A stretch of 64,000 nt of DNA, from NCBI RefSeq assembly GCF_003171655.1, contig NZ_QFZL01000003.1, forward strand, positions 372,001 through 436,000. The letters run 5' to 3'. A program made the position numbers and the translations under genes. The stretch's first letter is position 1. Each line of letters opens with the position of its first letter. Positions 34,685 to 43,572 of this stretch are shown here, piece after piece. The notes beneath the pieces are model-generated. The model was not told the origin of the DNA. It searched no databases and was given only the letters and a program-made list of their open reading frames with translations. The DNA comes from Stakelama portus (GTDB lineage Bacteria > Pseudomonadota > Alphaproteobacteria > Sphingomonadales > Sphingomonadaceae).

Positions 34685-35367
34685 GCCGGGGCGGCGGGCG
34701 CGGCCATACGCGCGTGCGCACGTCGCGGGGGCGAACCGCGCAATCGACACGCTGGCTCGAACGCCAGCTCAACGACCCTTATGTGAAGCGCGCCAAGGCG
34801 GAGGGCTATCGCAGCCGCGCAGCCTATAAACTGACCGAGCTCGACGAGAAATTCGGATTTCTGAAGGGCGCTCGGCGAATCGTCGATCTGGGCATCGCGC
34901 CTGGCGGCTGGACTCAGGTGGTGCGCCGGAGATTGCCCAAGGCCGCCGTCGTCGGCATCGATTTGCTGCCGGTCGACCCGATCGACGGGGCGACGATCCT
35001 GCAGATGGATTTCATGGACGATGCGGCGCCCGAAAAGCTGATCGAAGCGCTGGGCGGTGCTCCCGATCTGGTCCTGTCGGACATGGCGGCGAATACCGTC
35101 GGCCATCCGCAGACCGATGCGCTGCGCACCATGGGGCTGGTTGAAACCGCCTTTGCCTTTGCCTGCGAAACGCTCGAGCCGGGCGGGGCGTTCGTCGCCA
35201 AGGTGTTTGCCGGCGGCGCCGATTCGGCGCTGGTCGCCGAAATGAAGCGCAATTTCGCAACGGTGAAGCATGCCAAGCCGCCCGCCAGCCGCAAGGGCTC
35301 GGTCGAATGGTATGTCGTTGCGCAGGGGTTCAAGGGGCGGAGCGAAGACGCGGGCGAGGCGGAATAG
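34681..35367 (+). CDS. rlmE: 23S rRNA 2'-O-methyltransferase (RlmE/FtsJ)
   Basis: RlmE methylates the ribose of U2552 in 23S rRNA. The 228-residue protein shows RSRAAYKLTELDEKFGFLKG with the first catalytic Lys, the SAM loop VDLGIAPGGWTQVV, LVLSDMAANTVGH (catalytic Asp), AKVFAGG (Lys) and SVEWYVVAQGF (Glu). ATG 34681 overlaps the ppx stop. A strong terminator follows. Confidence 0.94.
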   Translation: MSRGGGRGHTRVRTSRGRTAQSTRWLERQLNDPYVKRAKAEGYRSRAAYKLTELDEKFGFLKGARRIVDLGIAPGGWTQVVRRRLPKAAVVGIDLLPVDPIDGATILQMDFMDDAAPEKLIEALGGAPDLVLSDMAANTVGHPQTDALRTMGLVETAFAFACETLEPGGAFVAKVFAGGADSALVAEMKRNFATVKHAKPPASRKGSVEWYVVAQGFKGRSEDAGEAE

Positions 35368-35423
35368 CCGGAACCGGCGTGCGACTCGCGTCGGCGGCGG
35401 TTCGCCTTTCGTGCGCGATGCAA

Positions 35424-35464
35424 GAAAAAGGGCCCCGGCGATCGATACGCCGGGGCCCTTTTTT
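35424..35464. terminator. Bidirectional rho-independent terminator between rlmE and rpoZ
   Basis: GGGCCCCGGCG-ATCGATA-CGCCGGGGCCC is an 11-bp perfect hairpin with AAAAA before it and TTTTTT after it, so it can stop transcription on both strands. It serves the convergent rlmE and rpoZ. Confidence 0.95.
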
Positions 35465-35486
35465 CATCAAACCGTCTGTCGCGCGA

Positions 35487-35831
35487 TCAGCCTTCGTAAT
35501 CGCCGCCGACATTGGTGTTGCGCGGCGGAGCGGCTGCGGTGAGGCGCAGCGCTTCGGCCGAGGCCGAGAGCGAACCGATTTCGTCGGGCGCTTCCTCATC
35601 GTCGATCTGGACCCGCTGGAGCCCGCCGACAACGGCTTCCTCCAGATGGTCGGGACGAACCGTCTGCTCGGCGATTTCGCGCAGGGCGACGACGGGATTT
35701 TTATCGCGATCGCGATCGATGGTCAGATCGGCGCCGCCCGAAATCTGCCGTGCGCGCTGCGCGGCGAACAGGACCAGATCGAAACGGTTGGGGACCTTGT
35801 CGACACAATCTTCGACAGTGACGCGAGCCAT
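35487..35831 (-). CDS. rpoZ: RNA polymerase omega subunit
   Basis: Omega helps fold and assemble the beta' subunit. The 114-residue product begins [30 protein letters not shown], the standard RpoZ N-terminus, followed by [14 protein letters not shown]. The C-terminal ~45 residues are an acidic and low-complexity tail. It is monocistronic with its own promoter (35873-35901) and shares the terminator with rlmE. Confidence 0.95.
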   Translation of the reverse strand: MARVTVEDCVDKVPNRFDLVLFAAQRARQISGGADLTIDRDRDKNPVVALREIAEQTVRPDHLEEAVVGGLQRVQIDDEEAPDEIGSLSASAEALRLTAAAPPRNTNVGGDYEG

Positions 35832-35872
35832 GCGCGGCTTCCTCGAATCTCAGGGTTTCCGGAAAGGCACAG

Positions 35873-35901
35873 CACCTAGGGATGCGAGGCGCTGCTGTCA
35901 A
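35873..35901 (-). promoter_or_regulatory. rpoZ promoter
   Basis: On the minus strand TTGACA (plus 35896-35901), a 17-base spacer and TAGGTG (plus 35873-35878) lie about 42 bases before the rpoZ ATG. The -35 is perfect and the -10 is weak. Confidence 0.6.
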
Positions 35902-35980
35902 GGAATGCGCCGGTATCGCCCGGCCGGATTTGCCGCGGCGATGGCTTGTTCTTTGCCGCACCCGGCCCCATCAGGAGGTA

Positions 35981-37153
35981 ATGAGCGATCAGGATACGCC
36001 CCCGTACAGCCATGTTGTCGACGGCAATCGCCTGACGATGATCACGCGCGGGCCGGACCGGATGCGCGCGCTGCTCGACCTGATCGCGGGGGCGAAGCGT
36101 TCGCTGCGGCTGCTTTATTATATCTATGTCGCCGACGAAGCGGGCGAGGCGATTCGCGACGCGCTGATCGACGCGGCGCGGCGCGGGGTGACGGTTTCGC
36201 TGATCGTCGACGGGCTGGGCAGCGAGCAGGCGGCGAGCAGGAATTTCTTCGATCCGCTGTGCGAGGCCGGCGCGCAGGTCTGTCGTTTCGTGCCGCGATG
36301 GGGGCGGCGCTATCTGCTGCGCAACCATCAGAAGCTGGCGCTCGCCGATGAGGAGCGCGTCATCATCGGCGGCTTCAATATCGAGGACAGCTATTTCGGG
36401 ACGGCAGCGCAAGAGGCGTGGCGCGATCTGGGGCTGCTGGTCGAAGGGCCGGCGGCGGCGCGGCTGGTGGGATATTTCGACGCCCTGTCGCGCTGGGTGC
36501 GGCATCAGCGCGCGCCGCTTTCGAAACTGACCGAAGCCCTGAAACAATGGAGCGAGCCGCACGGCAATGCGCGCTGGCTGCTCGGCGGCCCGACCCGGCG
36601 CCTGTCCCCCTGGGCGCGGGTGGTGAAGAAGGACATGGAGGATTCGCAGCGGATCGATCTGATCGCTGCCTATTTCGCGCCCAATCCCGCAATGTTGCGG
36701 CGGCTGGACAAGGTCGGGGTGCGCGGCCGGGTGCGAGTCGTGCTGCCGTCGAAAATGGATCATGGCGCCGCGATCTGGGCCGCGCGCTTTACCTATGCCG
36801 GGCTGTTGCGCAAACAGGTCCAGGTTTATGAATATCAGCCGACCAAGCTGCATACGAAGCTGTTCGTGATCGACGATGTCGTGCACATCGGATCGGCGAA
36901 TTTCGACATCCGCAGCATGTTCCTCAATCTGGAACTGATGCTGCGGATCGAGTGCCCGGCCTTTGCCGCGCATGTCCGCGCCTATGTCGAAGGCGAAATC
37001 GCGAGTTCGGAAGCGATCACGCCGGCGTTGTACAAGCGGCGCACGACATTATGGGTCCGGTTCAAGCAGATGTGCGCCTATTTCGTGATGGCGGTGCTCG
37101 ATTATAACGTGACGCGCCGCTTAAATTTCGGGCGCGATCCGCGCGAACAGTAA
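35981..37153 (+). CDS. Phospholipase D family protein, cardiolipin synthase-like
   Basis: A 390-residue protein with two HKD motifs: NHQKLALADEERVIIGGFN and HTKLFVIDDVVHIGSANFD, the catalytic pair of the phospholipase D superfamily. Length and the second-motif context fit ClsB-like cardiolipin synthases, which condense phosphatidylglycerol or phosphatidylethanolamine. There are no N-terminal transmembrane segments as in ClsA. ATG 35981 has an ideal AGGAGG; the frame extends further upstream across the rpoZ promoter but is not likely used. Confidence 0.85.
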   Translation: MSDQDTPPYSHVVDGNRLTMITRGPDRMRALLDLIAGAKRSLRLLYYIYVADEAGEAIRDALIDAARRGVTVSLIVDGLGSEQAASRNFFDPLCEAGAQVCRFVPRWGRRYLLRNHQKLALADEERVIIGGFNIEDSYFGTAAQEAWRDLGLLVEGPAAARLVGYFDALSRWVRHQRAPLSKLTEALKQWSEPHGNARWLLGGPTRRLSPWARVVKKDMEDSQRIDLIAAYFAPNPAMLRRLDKVGVRGRVRVVLPSKMDHGAAIWAARFTYAGLLRKQVQVYEYQPTKLHTKLFVIDDVVHIGSANFDIRSMFLNLELMLRIECPAFAAHVRAYVEGEIASSEAITPALYKRRTTLWVRFKQMCAYFVMAVLDYNVTRRLNFGRDPREQ

Positions 37154-37265
37154 CTGCCGCAGCGCCGTTGGCGGTTCGGCCGTCGTGCCCGCTTTCCCCT
37201 TTCATCACCAGGAATAGCACCGCCCGCGCGCTGTGGGTTCGCGGCGCGTCGGGCCTCGCCCAACG

Positions 37266-37315
37266 CTGCCCGAGTCAATACTGACTGACGAATAAGTCAG
37301 TATTGACTCGGGCAG
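37266..37315. promoter_or_regulatory. Perfect 21-bp inverted repeat upstream of TonB receptor
   Basis: Arms at 37266-37286 and 37295-37315 are perfect reverse complements (core GAGTCAATACTGACT) around an 8-base spacer. It lies 69 bases before the receptor start. The right arm contains TTGACT (37303-37308), which could be a -35 box, so binding here would block transcription. The nearby TetR gene is the natural candidate regulator; transcribed, it would form a very stable hairpin. Confidence 0.8.
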
Positions 37316-37384
37316 GGAAAAGGCGGAAATATCGCCCCGATCGCTGAACGGCGCGCCGATAGCGCCGGGCGAGGAGGAGGGGAT

Positions 37385-39682
37385 ATGAAGACACTGGCTT
37401 ATACCGCGTCGCTTTTTGCGCTGATCGCAGCGGCGCAGCCGGCCATGGCGCAGACGAGCACGACGCAGCCCGCGCAGGATGATGCCACTGCTGCCGATCA
37501 GGACGGAATTTCCGCCAACGAGATCGTCGTCACTGCCACACGCCGTGCCGAGCGCCTGCAGGACGTGCCGCTCAGCGTCACGGCGTTCGATCAGGAAGAA
37601 CTGACCGAAAAGGGCATTGTCGGTTTCGAAGGCGTGGCGCGCGAAACGCCGGGCGTCGTGCTCAATCAGGCGAGCGACAATAATGCGCGCATCACCGCCC
37701 GCGGCATTTCGACCAATGGCTGGGGCGCCGGGCTTCAGACCACCACGACCATCTATCTCGACGAACTGCCGCTCAGCACCATCGGCAACACGGTAACGCT
37801 GAACCCGTTCCTCTATGACGTCGAACGCGTCGAGTTCCTGCGCGGGCCGCAGGGCACGCTGTTCGGATCGGGGTCGTTGTCGGGTGCGCTGCGCATCCTG
37901 ACCAAAAGCCCTGAGCTCAACCATTTCGATGCGTCGGCGCTGGTCGATGTCGGCCTGACGCCGGTCAGCAGCAGCGCGCGCCTGCGCACGAGCGCGATGA
38001 TCAACGTGCCGCTGGTCGACGACATGCTCGGCCTGCGCGTCGTCGGCTTCTATCGCGACGAAGACGGCTATATCGATAACCTTGGCACCGGCGTCCATAA
38101 TTCGAACGGGCTGAAGGATTGGGGCGGTCGCGCGACCTTGCTGTTCAAGCCGACCGACCGGCTGAGCATCCGCCTGCTCGGTTCGTACGAGGACAGCTTC
38201 CCCGAGGATGCGTCGCTGACATCGCCCGATCTGGGCGAGCGCAAGCGCTATTCGCTGCGCCCCGATCGCTACACGTCGCGGACGCAGATCTATAACGGCA
38301 CGATCGATTATGATTTCGATTTCGCCAAGCTGACCAGTTCATCGACCTATTCGATCGCGGACGGCCGGTTCGACGTCGATCTGCTCGGCACCTTCGGTGC
38401 GGCGAACGTGCCCTATTTCCTTGTCGACGGTCTGCATGTGAAGACCTTCGTCCAGGAAACGCGACTGGTGTCGCAAACTGACGGATTCCTCAGCTGGGTC
38501 GTTGGGGGCTTTTATCTGCACCGCGATTCGGAACTGACCGGCCAGAACCAGACGACGGCGGCGTTCCTTGCCGCCAAGCGCTACACGCTGCCCGGCGACG
38601 GAGTCACCTTCTCGGAATTCGGCAACGACACCTCGACCTATGAACTGGCGGGCTTTGGCGAACTGACGTTCAACCTGACCAGCCGGCTGTCGCTGACGGG
38701 CGGATTGCGCTACGGCAAATATGGCGGCGACGTTACCACCAAGCCGGGGTTCAATTCCTCTTATTTCGCCTATGCGCTGGCCGCGCGCGCGCCGAACGCG
38801 CCGATCCTGGCGATCCCGACGGCGGCGACCACTTCGACCACCAGCACGTATCCGGGTGCCGAACGCGCATCGTGGAAGGCGAGCATCAGCTATCGCCCCA
38901 ACCGCGATCTTTCGACCTATGCGACGATTTCTACCGGCTATCGCACGCCGGTCTATAATGCCCGCGCGGGCTATGTCAGTCCGGTCGATCCCAACGACAT
39001 CGTCATTCCGCAAGGCGCGGGATCGGACAGCCTGACCAATTATGAGATCGGCCTGAAGGGGCGTTTCCTCGACGGCAAGCTGACCGCTGCGATCGCCGGC
39101 TATTATATCGACTGGCGCAATATCCAGGTCCAGGCGAACCGTCCGTCGGATTCGGTGCAGTTCAGCACCAATATCGGCCGGGCGCGCAGCATCGGCCTGG
39201 AAGTCGAGCTCGCCTATCGTCCGACGCCGTTGACGGTGATCGGGCTCAACGGGTCGGTCAACGATGCCAAGATCGTCGATCTGACTCCCGAAGAAGCGCT
39301 GATTTCCGGTGCGGAAGAAGGGTCGCAGCTGGCATCGCCGCCGGTCCAGGGATCCTTCTATGGCAGCCATGGCTATAAGCTGTGGGGCGGCGCGAGCGGC
39401 TTTTCCGGCTTTCAGGTGCAATATGTCGGATCGTTCCCCAACGGCTTTCCGAACACGCCGGGCACCGGGGTGCCCGCCCCGCTGTATGACGAGACCGACG
39501 CCTATACCTATATCAACCTGCAGACGGGGGTCCGGATCGGCAATCTGACCACCACTTTCTATGTCGAAAACCTGCTCGACAGCGACGCGGTGACTTATAT
39601 TCACCCCGAACGCTTCATCATCAGCCGTTATTCGGTTCTGCGGCCGCGCACGTTCGGCGTCCGCCTGAACTGGACGATGTAA
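37385..39682 (+). CDS. TonB-dependent receptor
   Basis: A 765-residue outer-membrane receptor with a signal peptide (SLFALIAAAQPAMAQ), a TonB box (NEIVVTATRRAERLQDVPLS), a plug domain (residues ~50-165, VERVEFLRGPQGTLFGSGSLSGALR quoted in part), and a beta-barrel ending in an aromatic-containing strand (RTFGVRLNWTM). It imports a ligand using proton motive force through TonB-ExbBD. The plug type is that of the sphingomonad receptors usually found near catabolic genes. GAGGAGGGG precedes the start. Regulated probably through the inverted repeat at 37266. Confidence 0.93.
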   Translation: MKTLAYTASLFALIAAAQPAMAQTSTTQPAQDDATAADQDGISANEIVVTATRRAERLQDVPLSVTAFDQEELTEKGIVGFEGVARETPGVVLNQASDNNARITARGISTNGWGAGLQTTTTIYLDELPLSTIGNTVTLNPFLYDVERVEFLRGPQGTLFGSGSLSGALRILTKSPELNHFDASALVDVGLTPVSSSARLRTSAMINVPLVDDMLGLRVVGFYRDEDGYIDNLGTGVHNSNGLKDWGGRATLLFKPTDRLSIRLLGSYEDSFPEDASLTSPDLGERKRYSLRPDRYTSRTQIYNGTIDYDFDFAKLTSSSTYSIADGRFDVDLLGTFGAANVPYFLVDGLHVKTFVQETRLVSQTDGFLSWVVGGFYLHRDSELTGQNQTTAAFLAAKRYTLPGDGVTFSEFGNDTSTYELAGFGELTFNLTSRLSLTGGLRYGKYGGDVTTKPGFNSSYFAYALAARAPNAPILAIPTAATTSTTSTYPGAERASWKASISYRPNRDLSTYATISTGYRTPVYNARAGYVSPVDPNDIVIPQGAGSDSLTNYEIGLKGRFLDGKLTAAIAGYYIDWRNIQVQANRPSDSVQFSTNIGRARSIGLEVELAYRPTPLTVIGLNGSVNDAKIVDLTPEEALISGAEEGSQLASPPVQGSFYGSHGYKLWGGASGFSGFQVQYVGSFPNGFPNTPGTGVPAPLYDETDAYTYINLQTGVRIGNLTTTFYVENLLDSDAVTYIHPERFIISRYSVLRPRTFGVRLNWTM

Positions 39683-39690
39683 TCGACCGG

Positions 39691-39720
39691 ACGTCGCCGC
39701 CGGAGCTGCGGTGGCGACGT
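39691..39720 (+). terminator. Hairpin after TonB receptor gene
   Basis: ACGTCGCCGC and GTGGCGACGT pair (10 bp with one G-T) around a 10-base loop just after the stop. No T-run follows, so it may be an attenuator or a 3' stabiliser rather than a full terminator. Confidence 0.5.
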
Positions 39721-39786
39721 CGATCGGCAAGGGGGACGATGCTCCGGCGTTGACCCTTCCTTGTCGGGTCGCCAGCGTGGAATTCT

Positions 39787-40515
39787 ATGACCAGTACAAA
39801 ATCCTCCGCGCTGAAGCCTTCCGTGCAGCCACCGGCCAAGCCGCGTCCCCGCAACCATAAGGAGCGGGTACGCGAGGCTTCTATCGAGCGTATCCTCGAT
39901 GCCGCCGAAGCATTGTTCGCTGAATTCGGCTTTCATGGCGTCACGTTGAAGGACGTGGCCAAGCGCGTCGGCGTCAGTTCGACGCTGATCCATTATCATT
40001 TCAGCGGCAAGGAAAGCCTGTACGAGGCGGTGTGGGAGCGCAAGGCGCCGCTTTCCGCGCGCAACCGGCTGGAAGCGATGCGCCTCTATGCCGAGCAGGC
40101 CGGCGACGCAGTGACGGTCGAAGGCGCGCTGCATGCCTGGATCGATGCCGATCTCGACGCCCAGATCGAAGACGAGGAAACCTGGGTCGCGTTCGGCAAG
40201 ATCGCCGCGCAGGCCAACAGCGCGACCGGATGGGGCGCGGAAAAGATGACCAATTATTTCAACCCGGTCGTCCTCGCGCTGATCGACCTGTTCAAGAAGG
40301 CGATGCCCGATTGCGACGAACGGCGCATCTTCTGGGCCTATCATTTCGTGTCGGGCGCGATGACGCACAATATGGCGCGGACCGGCCGTCTCGACGAATT
40401 GTCGCACGGCCTGTGTTCGTCCGACGATTTCGTTTCGATCAAACGGTACATGGCGAAGTTCATGGCCGCCGGCGTTCGGGCAATCTGCGAAGGGCCCGAC
40501 GACGAAAACCTGTGA
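39787..40515 (+). CDS. TetR family transcriptional regulator
   Basis: A 242-residue protein with a TetR DNA-binding domain after a basic leader: ERILDAAEALFAEFGFHGVTLKDVAKRVGVSSTLIHYHFSGKESLYEAV (quoted in part, residues ~33-80). The helical C-terminal ligand domain contains an EDEETWVAFGKIAAQANSATG segment. It sits between the receptor and the transporter/CoA-ligase genes, so it probably represses this set until its ligand, perhaps an acyl-CoA, is present. Inference from position only. Confidence 0.9.
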   Translation: MTSTKSSALKPSVQPPAKPRPRNHKERVREASIERILDAAEALFAEFGFHGVTLKDVAKRVGVSSTLIHYHFSGKESLYEAVWERKAPLSARNRLEAMRLYAEQAGDAVTVEGALHAWIDADLDAQIEDEETWVAFGKIAAQANSATGWGAEKMTNYFNPVVLALIDLFKKAMPDCDERRIFWAYHFVSGAMTHNMARTGRLDELSHGLCSSDDFVSIKRYMAKFMAAGVRAICEGPDDENL

Positions 40516-40578
40516 TCGCATCAGGGCGGGCGCGGTGACCGAAAGGTACGGCCGCTGCCCGTGAGCAAGGGGCACGGC

Positions 40579-41895
40579 ATGGCGAATGCAACAATGGCGG
40601 ACAGCGCCGGCGAACGGCGGACGGGACGATATGCATGGGTCGTGCTGGCGCTGCTCTGCTTCGTCTATGTCCTCAATTTTCTCGACCGCCAGCTGCTGTC
40701 GATCCTCGCCAAGCCGATTCAGGACGAACTTGGCGTGTCCGACGGCCAGCTCGGGCGGCTGGGTGGCCTGTATTTCGCGCTTTTCTATTGCATTCTGGGC
40801 GTTCCGGTCGCCTGGCTCGCCGATCGCAGCAACCGCGTGCGCGTGCTTTCGATCGCTTGCGCGTTGTGGAGCGCGGCGACGATCGCATGCGGCATGGCGC
40901 ACACCTATCCCCAGCTGGTGGTCGCGCGGATGAGCGTCGGCATCGGCGAAGCAGGCGGCGTGCCGCCGTCCTATTCGATCATATCCGATTATTTCCCCGC
41001 CAACCGACGCGGCACGGCGCTGGCGCTGTTCAACCTCGGGCCGCCGATCGGCCAGTCGCTGGGCGTGGCGTTCGGTGCGACGATCGCGGCGGCCTATGAC
41101 TGGCGGCTGGCGTTCATCGTGCTCGGCGGTGTCGGGCTGATGGCGGCGGCGGCAGTGGGAGCGTTCGTGCGCGAACCCCGGCGCGGCGCGACCGACAAGC
41201 CCGCAGCCACGCCTGTATCGGCGGAAGCGGCCGCGATCGGTTTCTGGGCGACGATGCGGATGTTCGTCACGCGCCCGACGCTGTTGCTGGTGTCGCTCGC
41301 CGCGGCGGCGACGCAGTTCGTCACCTATGGCACGCTGGGCTTCACGACATTGTTCCTGATGCGCGAAAAGGCGATGACTCTCGACCAGATCGCGATCTGG
41401 TACACGCTGATCCTGGGTATTTTCGTCAGCGCGGGCATTTTTCTGTCGGGCCGGCTGACCGATCGCTTCGCTGAGCGCGCGCCGCAGGTTTTCGGCCTGT
41501 TGCCGGGTATCGCGCTCGCGCTTGCGGTGCCGGGCTTTATCGGTTTCGTCCATGCGCCCAGCTGGCCGGTCGCGATGGCGTTCCTCGCGGTCCCGACCTT
41601 CTTCAACTATTTCTATCTGACCCCGGCCGTAACGCTGGTGCAGAACCGGGTAGCGGCGCATCAGCGCACGCTCGCCGGGGCGGTGCTGCTGCTCATCATG
41701 AATCTCGTGGGACTGGGGCTTGGCCCCACCTGGGTCGGCGCGGTGAGCGACTGGCTGCGCCCGGCGCATCCGGACAATTCGCTTCAGCTGGCATTCTACA
41801 GCCTGATCCCCTTCTATCTGCTCGCGATCGGGCTGCATCTCGAACTCGCTCGCCGCCTCTCTCGCGAACGTCGCGCGGGTCAGCCCGCCGCATAA
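40579..41895 (+). CDS. MFS transporter
   Basis: A 438-residue transporter with 12 predicted membrane segments. The MFS loop 2-3 motif appears as GVPVAWLADRSNRVRVLSIA, followed by GIGEAGGVPPSYSIISDYFPANRRGTALA (quoted in part), typical of the spinster/ACS-like group common in sphingomonads. I start at ATG 40579 with AAGGGG upstream; GTG 40561 is possible. Its position before an acyl-CoA ligase suggests uptake of an organic acid. Confidence 0.9.
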   Translation: MANATMADSAGERRTGRYAWVVLALLCFVYVLNFLDRQLLSILAKPIQDELGVSDGQLGRLGGLYFALFYCILGVPVAWLADRSNRVRVLSIACALWSAATIACGMAHTYPQLVVARMSVGIGEAGGVPPSYSIISDYFPANRRGTALALFNLGPPIGQSLGVAFGATIAAAYDWRLAFIVLGGVGLMAAAAVGAFVREPRRGATDKPAATPVSAEAAAIGFWATMRMFVTRPTLLLVSLAAAATQFVTYGTLGFTTLFLMREKAMTLDQIAIWYTLILGIFVSAGIFLSGRLTDRFAERAPQVFGLLPGIALALAVPGFIGFVHAPSWPVAMAFLAVPTFFNYFYLTPAVTLVQNRVAAHQRTLAGAVLLLIMNLVGLGLGPTWVGAVSDWLRPAHPDNSLQLAFYSLIPFYLLAIGLHLELARRLSRERRAGQPAA

Positions 41896-41913
41896 AAGGA
41901 ACCGAACCGAACG

Positions 41914-43521
41914 ATGAATGGCGCCACCGTGCCCGGCACGATGCAGCCCTATGCGCTGACGCTCGACCGATTTATCGACCATGCCGCGCGATGGCATGGC
42001 ACCAGCGAAGTCGTGACCGGCGGCGACGGCATGTCGATGCGGACCGATTATGCACGGCTGCGCGATCGCAGCCGGCGCCTGTCGGGCGCGCTGCATGCGC
42101 TCGGCCTGGGGCCGGGCGACAATCTGGGCATCATGGGCTGGAACACCCAGGCGCAGATGGAATGCTGGTATGCGGCGATGGGCGTCGGGATCGTGTGCCA
42201 CACGCTCAATCCGCGGCTGACGCCCGAACATCTCGCCGCGATGCTCGATCAGGCGGGCAATCGCGTGCTTGCGCTCAGTCCCGATCTTGCCGAGCTGGGC
42301 GACACGCTGGCGCGCGCATGCCCCGGGATCGAACATATCATCCTGCTCGACGAGCCCGGCGCCGAGGGGGGGCAGCCCGATTGCGGCGACGCGACCGTCT
42401 GGCGCTATGCCGACCTGCTGGAAGCGCATGGCGAAGCGGTGGCGTGGGGCCAGGTCGATGAAAATGCGCCTGCGGGCCTGTGCTTCACGTCGGGCACCAC
42501 CTCCGCGCCCAAGGGCGTCACCTATACCCACCGCTCCAACTATCTGCACACGGTGCACCAGCTTCAGGCGGATGCCAGCGGCCTTCGCGCCGTCGACACG
42601 CTGTTGATGGCGGTGCCGATGTTTCACGCCAATGGCTGGGGCTTTCCCTTTGCCGCGCCGGCGGTGGGCGCGCGGCTGGTGCTGCCGGGTCGCTATCAGG
42701 ACGGCGCCAGTCTCGCGCGGTTGATCCGCGAGGAGCGGGTAACGGTGGCGGCAGGGGTGCCGACGGTGTGGCTGGGACTGGCCGATCATCTCGACGCGAC
42801 CGGCGAGGAATTGCCGTCACTCGAACGGTTGATGCTGGGCGGATCGGCGGTGCCCCAGGCATTGCTCGACCGGCTGGAACAGCGGCTGGGCGTGATCGTC
42901 CAGACAAGCTGGGGGATGACCGAATTGTCCCCGCTCGGCACCACCATGCCGGCATCGACGCCGCGGCGGGACGCGGCCAAGTCCGGGCGGCCGCCGATCG
43001 GTGTCGACCTGTGCCTTACCGATGCCGAAGGCGTGCCGCTTCCCGAACAGCGCGGCCCGGAAGGGCGGCTCCACGCGCGCGGCGCGAGCGTGGTGGAGAG
43101 CTATTTCGGTCAGGATACCCCGGCGGTGGATGCCGATGGCTGGTTCGATACCGGCGATCTGGCCACGATTGACGCGGCGGGCAATGTCAGCATCACCGGG
43201 CGGGCAAAGGACCTGATCAAATCCGGCGGCGAATGGATCAACCCCAGGGAAATCGAAGCGATTGTCGGTGCGTTGCCGCAAGTCGCGCAGGCGGCAGTGG
43301 TGGGACGCGCCCATGCCAAATGGGGCGAGCGCCCCATCCTTGTCATAGAGCCGCGCAAGGGCGCCGATTTCCCGGACGATCTGCTGCTCGATGCGTTGCG
43401 CCCGCGCGTGGCGCGCTGGTGGATGCCCGATGCCATAGTCCGCGTGCCTGCCATGCCGCTTGCAACGACCGGCAAGATCGACAAGCAGCGGCTGCGCGCC
43501 GAATATGGGAAGGCCGCCTGA
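41914..43521 (+). CDS. Acyl-CoA ligase (AMP-binding; fatty-acid or DmdB-like)
   Basis: A 535-residue adenylate-forming enzyme with A3 FTSGTTSAPKGV, A5 WGMTELSPLG, A7 WFDTGDLA, A8 GRAKDLIKSGGEWI and the catalytic Lys motif ATTGKIDK near the C-terminus. It activates a carboxylic acid to its CoA thioester. Medium/long-chain acids or methylmercaptopropionate-type acids (DmdB) share this family. The acyl-CoA dehydrogenase that follows would take the product. Confidence 0.9.
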   Translation: MNGATVPGTMQPYALTLDRFIDHAARWHGTSEVVTGGDGMSMRTDYARLRDRSRRLSGALHALGLGPGDNLGIMGWNTQAQMECWYAAMGVGIVCHTLNPRLTPEHLAAMLDQAGNRVLALSPDLAELGDTLARACPGIEHIILLDEPGAEGGQPDCGDATVWRYADLLEAHGEAVAWGQVDENAPAGLCFTSGTTSAPKGVTYTHRSNYLHTVHQLQADASGLRAVDTLLMAVPMFHANGWGFPFAAPAVGARLVLPGRYQDGASLARLIREERVTVAAGVPTVWLGLADHLDATGEELPSLERLMLGGSAVPQALLDRLEQRLGVIVQTSWGMTELSPLGTTMPASTPRRDAAKSGRPPIGVDLCLTDAEGVPLPEQRGPEGRLHARGASVVESYFGQDTPAVDADGWFDTGDLATIDAAGNVSITGRAKDLIKSGGEWINPREIEAIVGALPQVAQAAVVGRAHAKWGERPILVIEPRKGADFPDDLLLDALRPRVARWWMPDAIVRVPAMPLATTGKIDKQRLRAEYGKAA

Positions 43522-43572
43522 GCGGCGGATGCCTGTTCCGGGCGCCGACGCCGATATTGTTTAGGGGTGTGA

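Noticed and set aside
39628..42789. A 1053-codon open frame on the minus strand
   Set aside because: Antisense to TetR, MFS and CoA-ligase genes that have clear motifs. No recognisable protein features.
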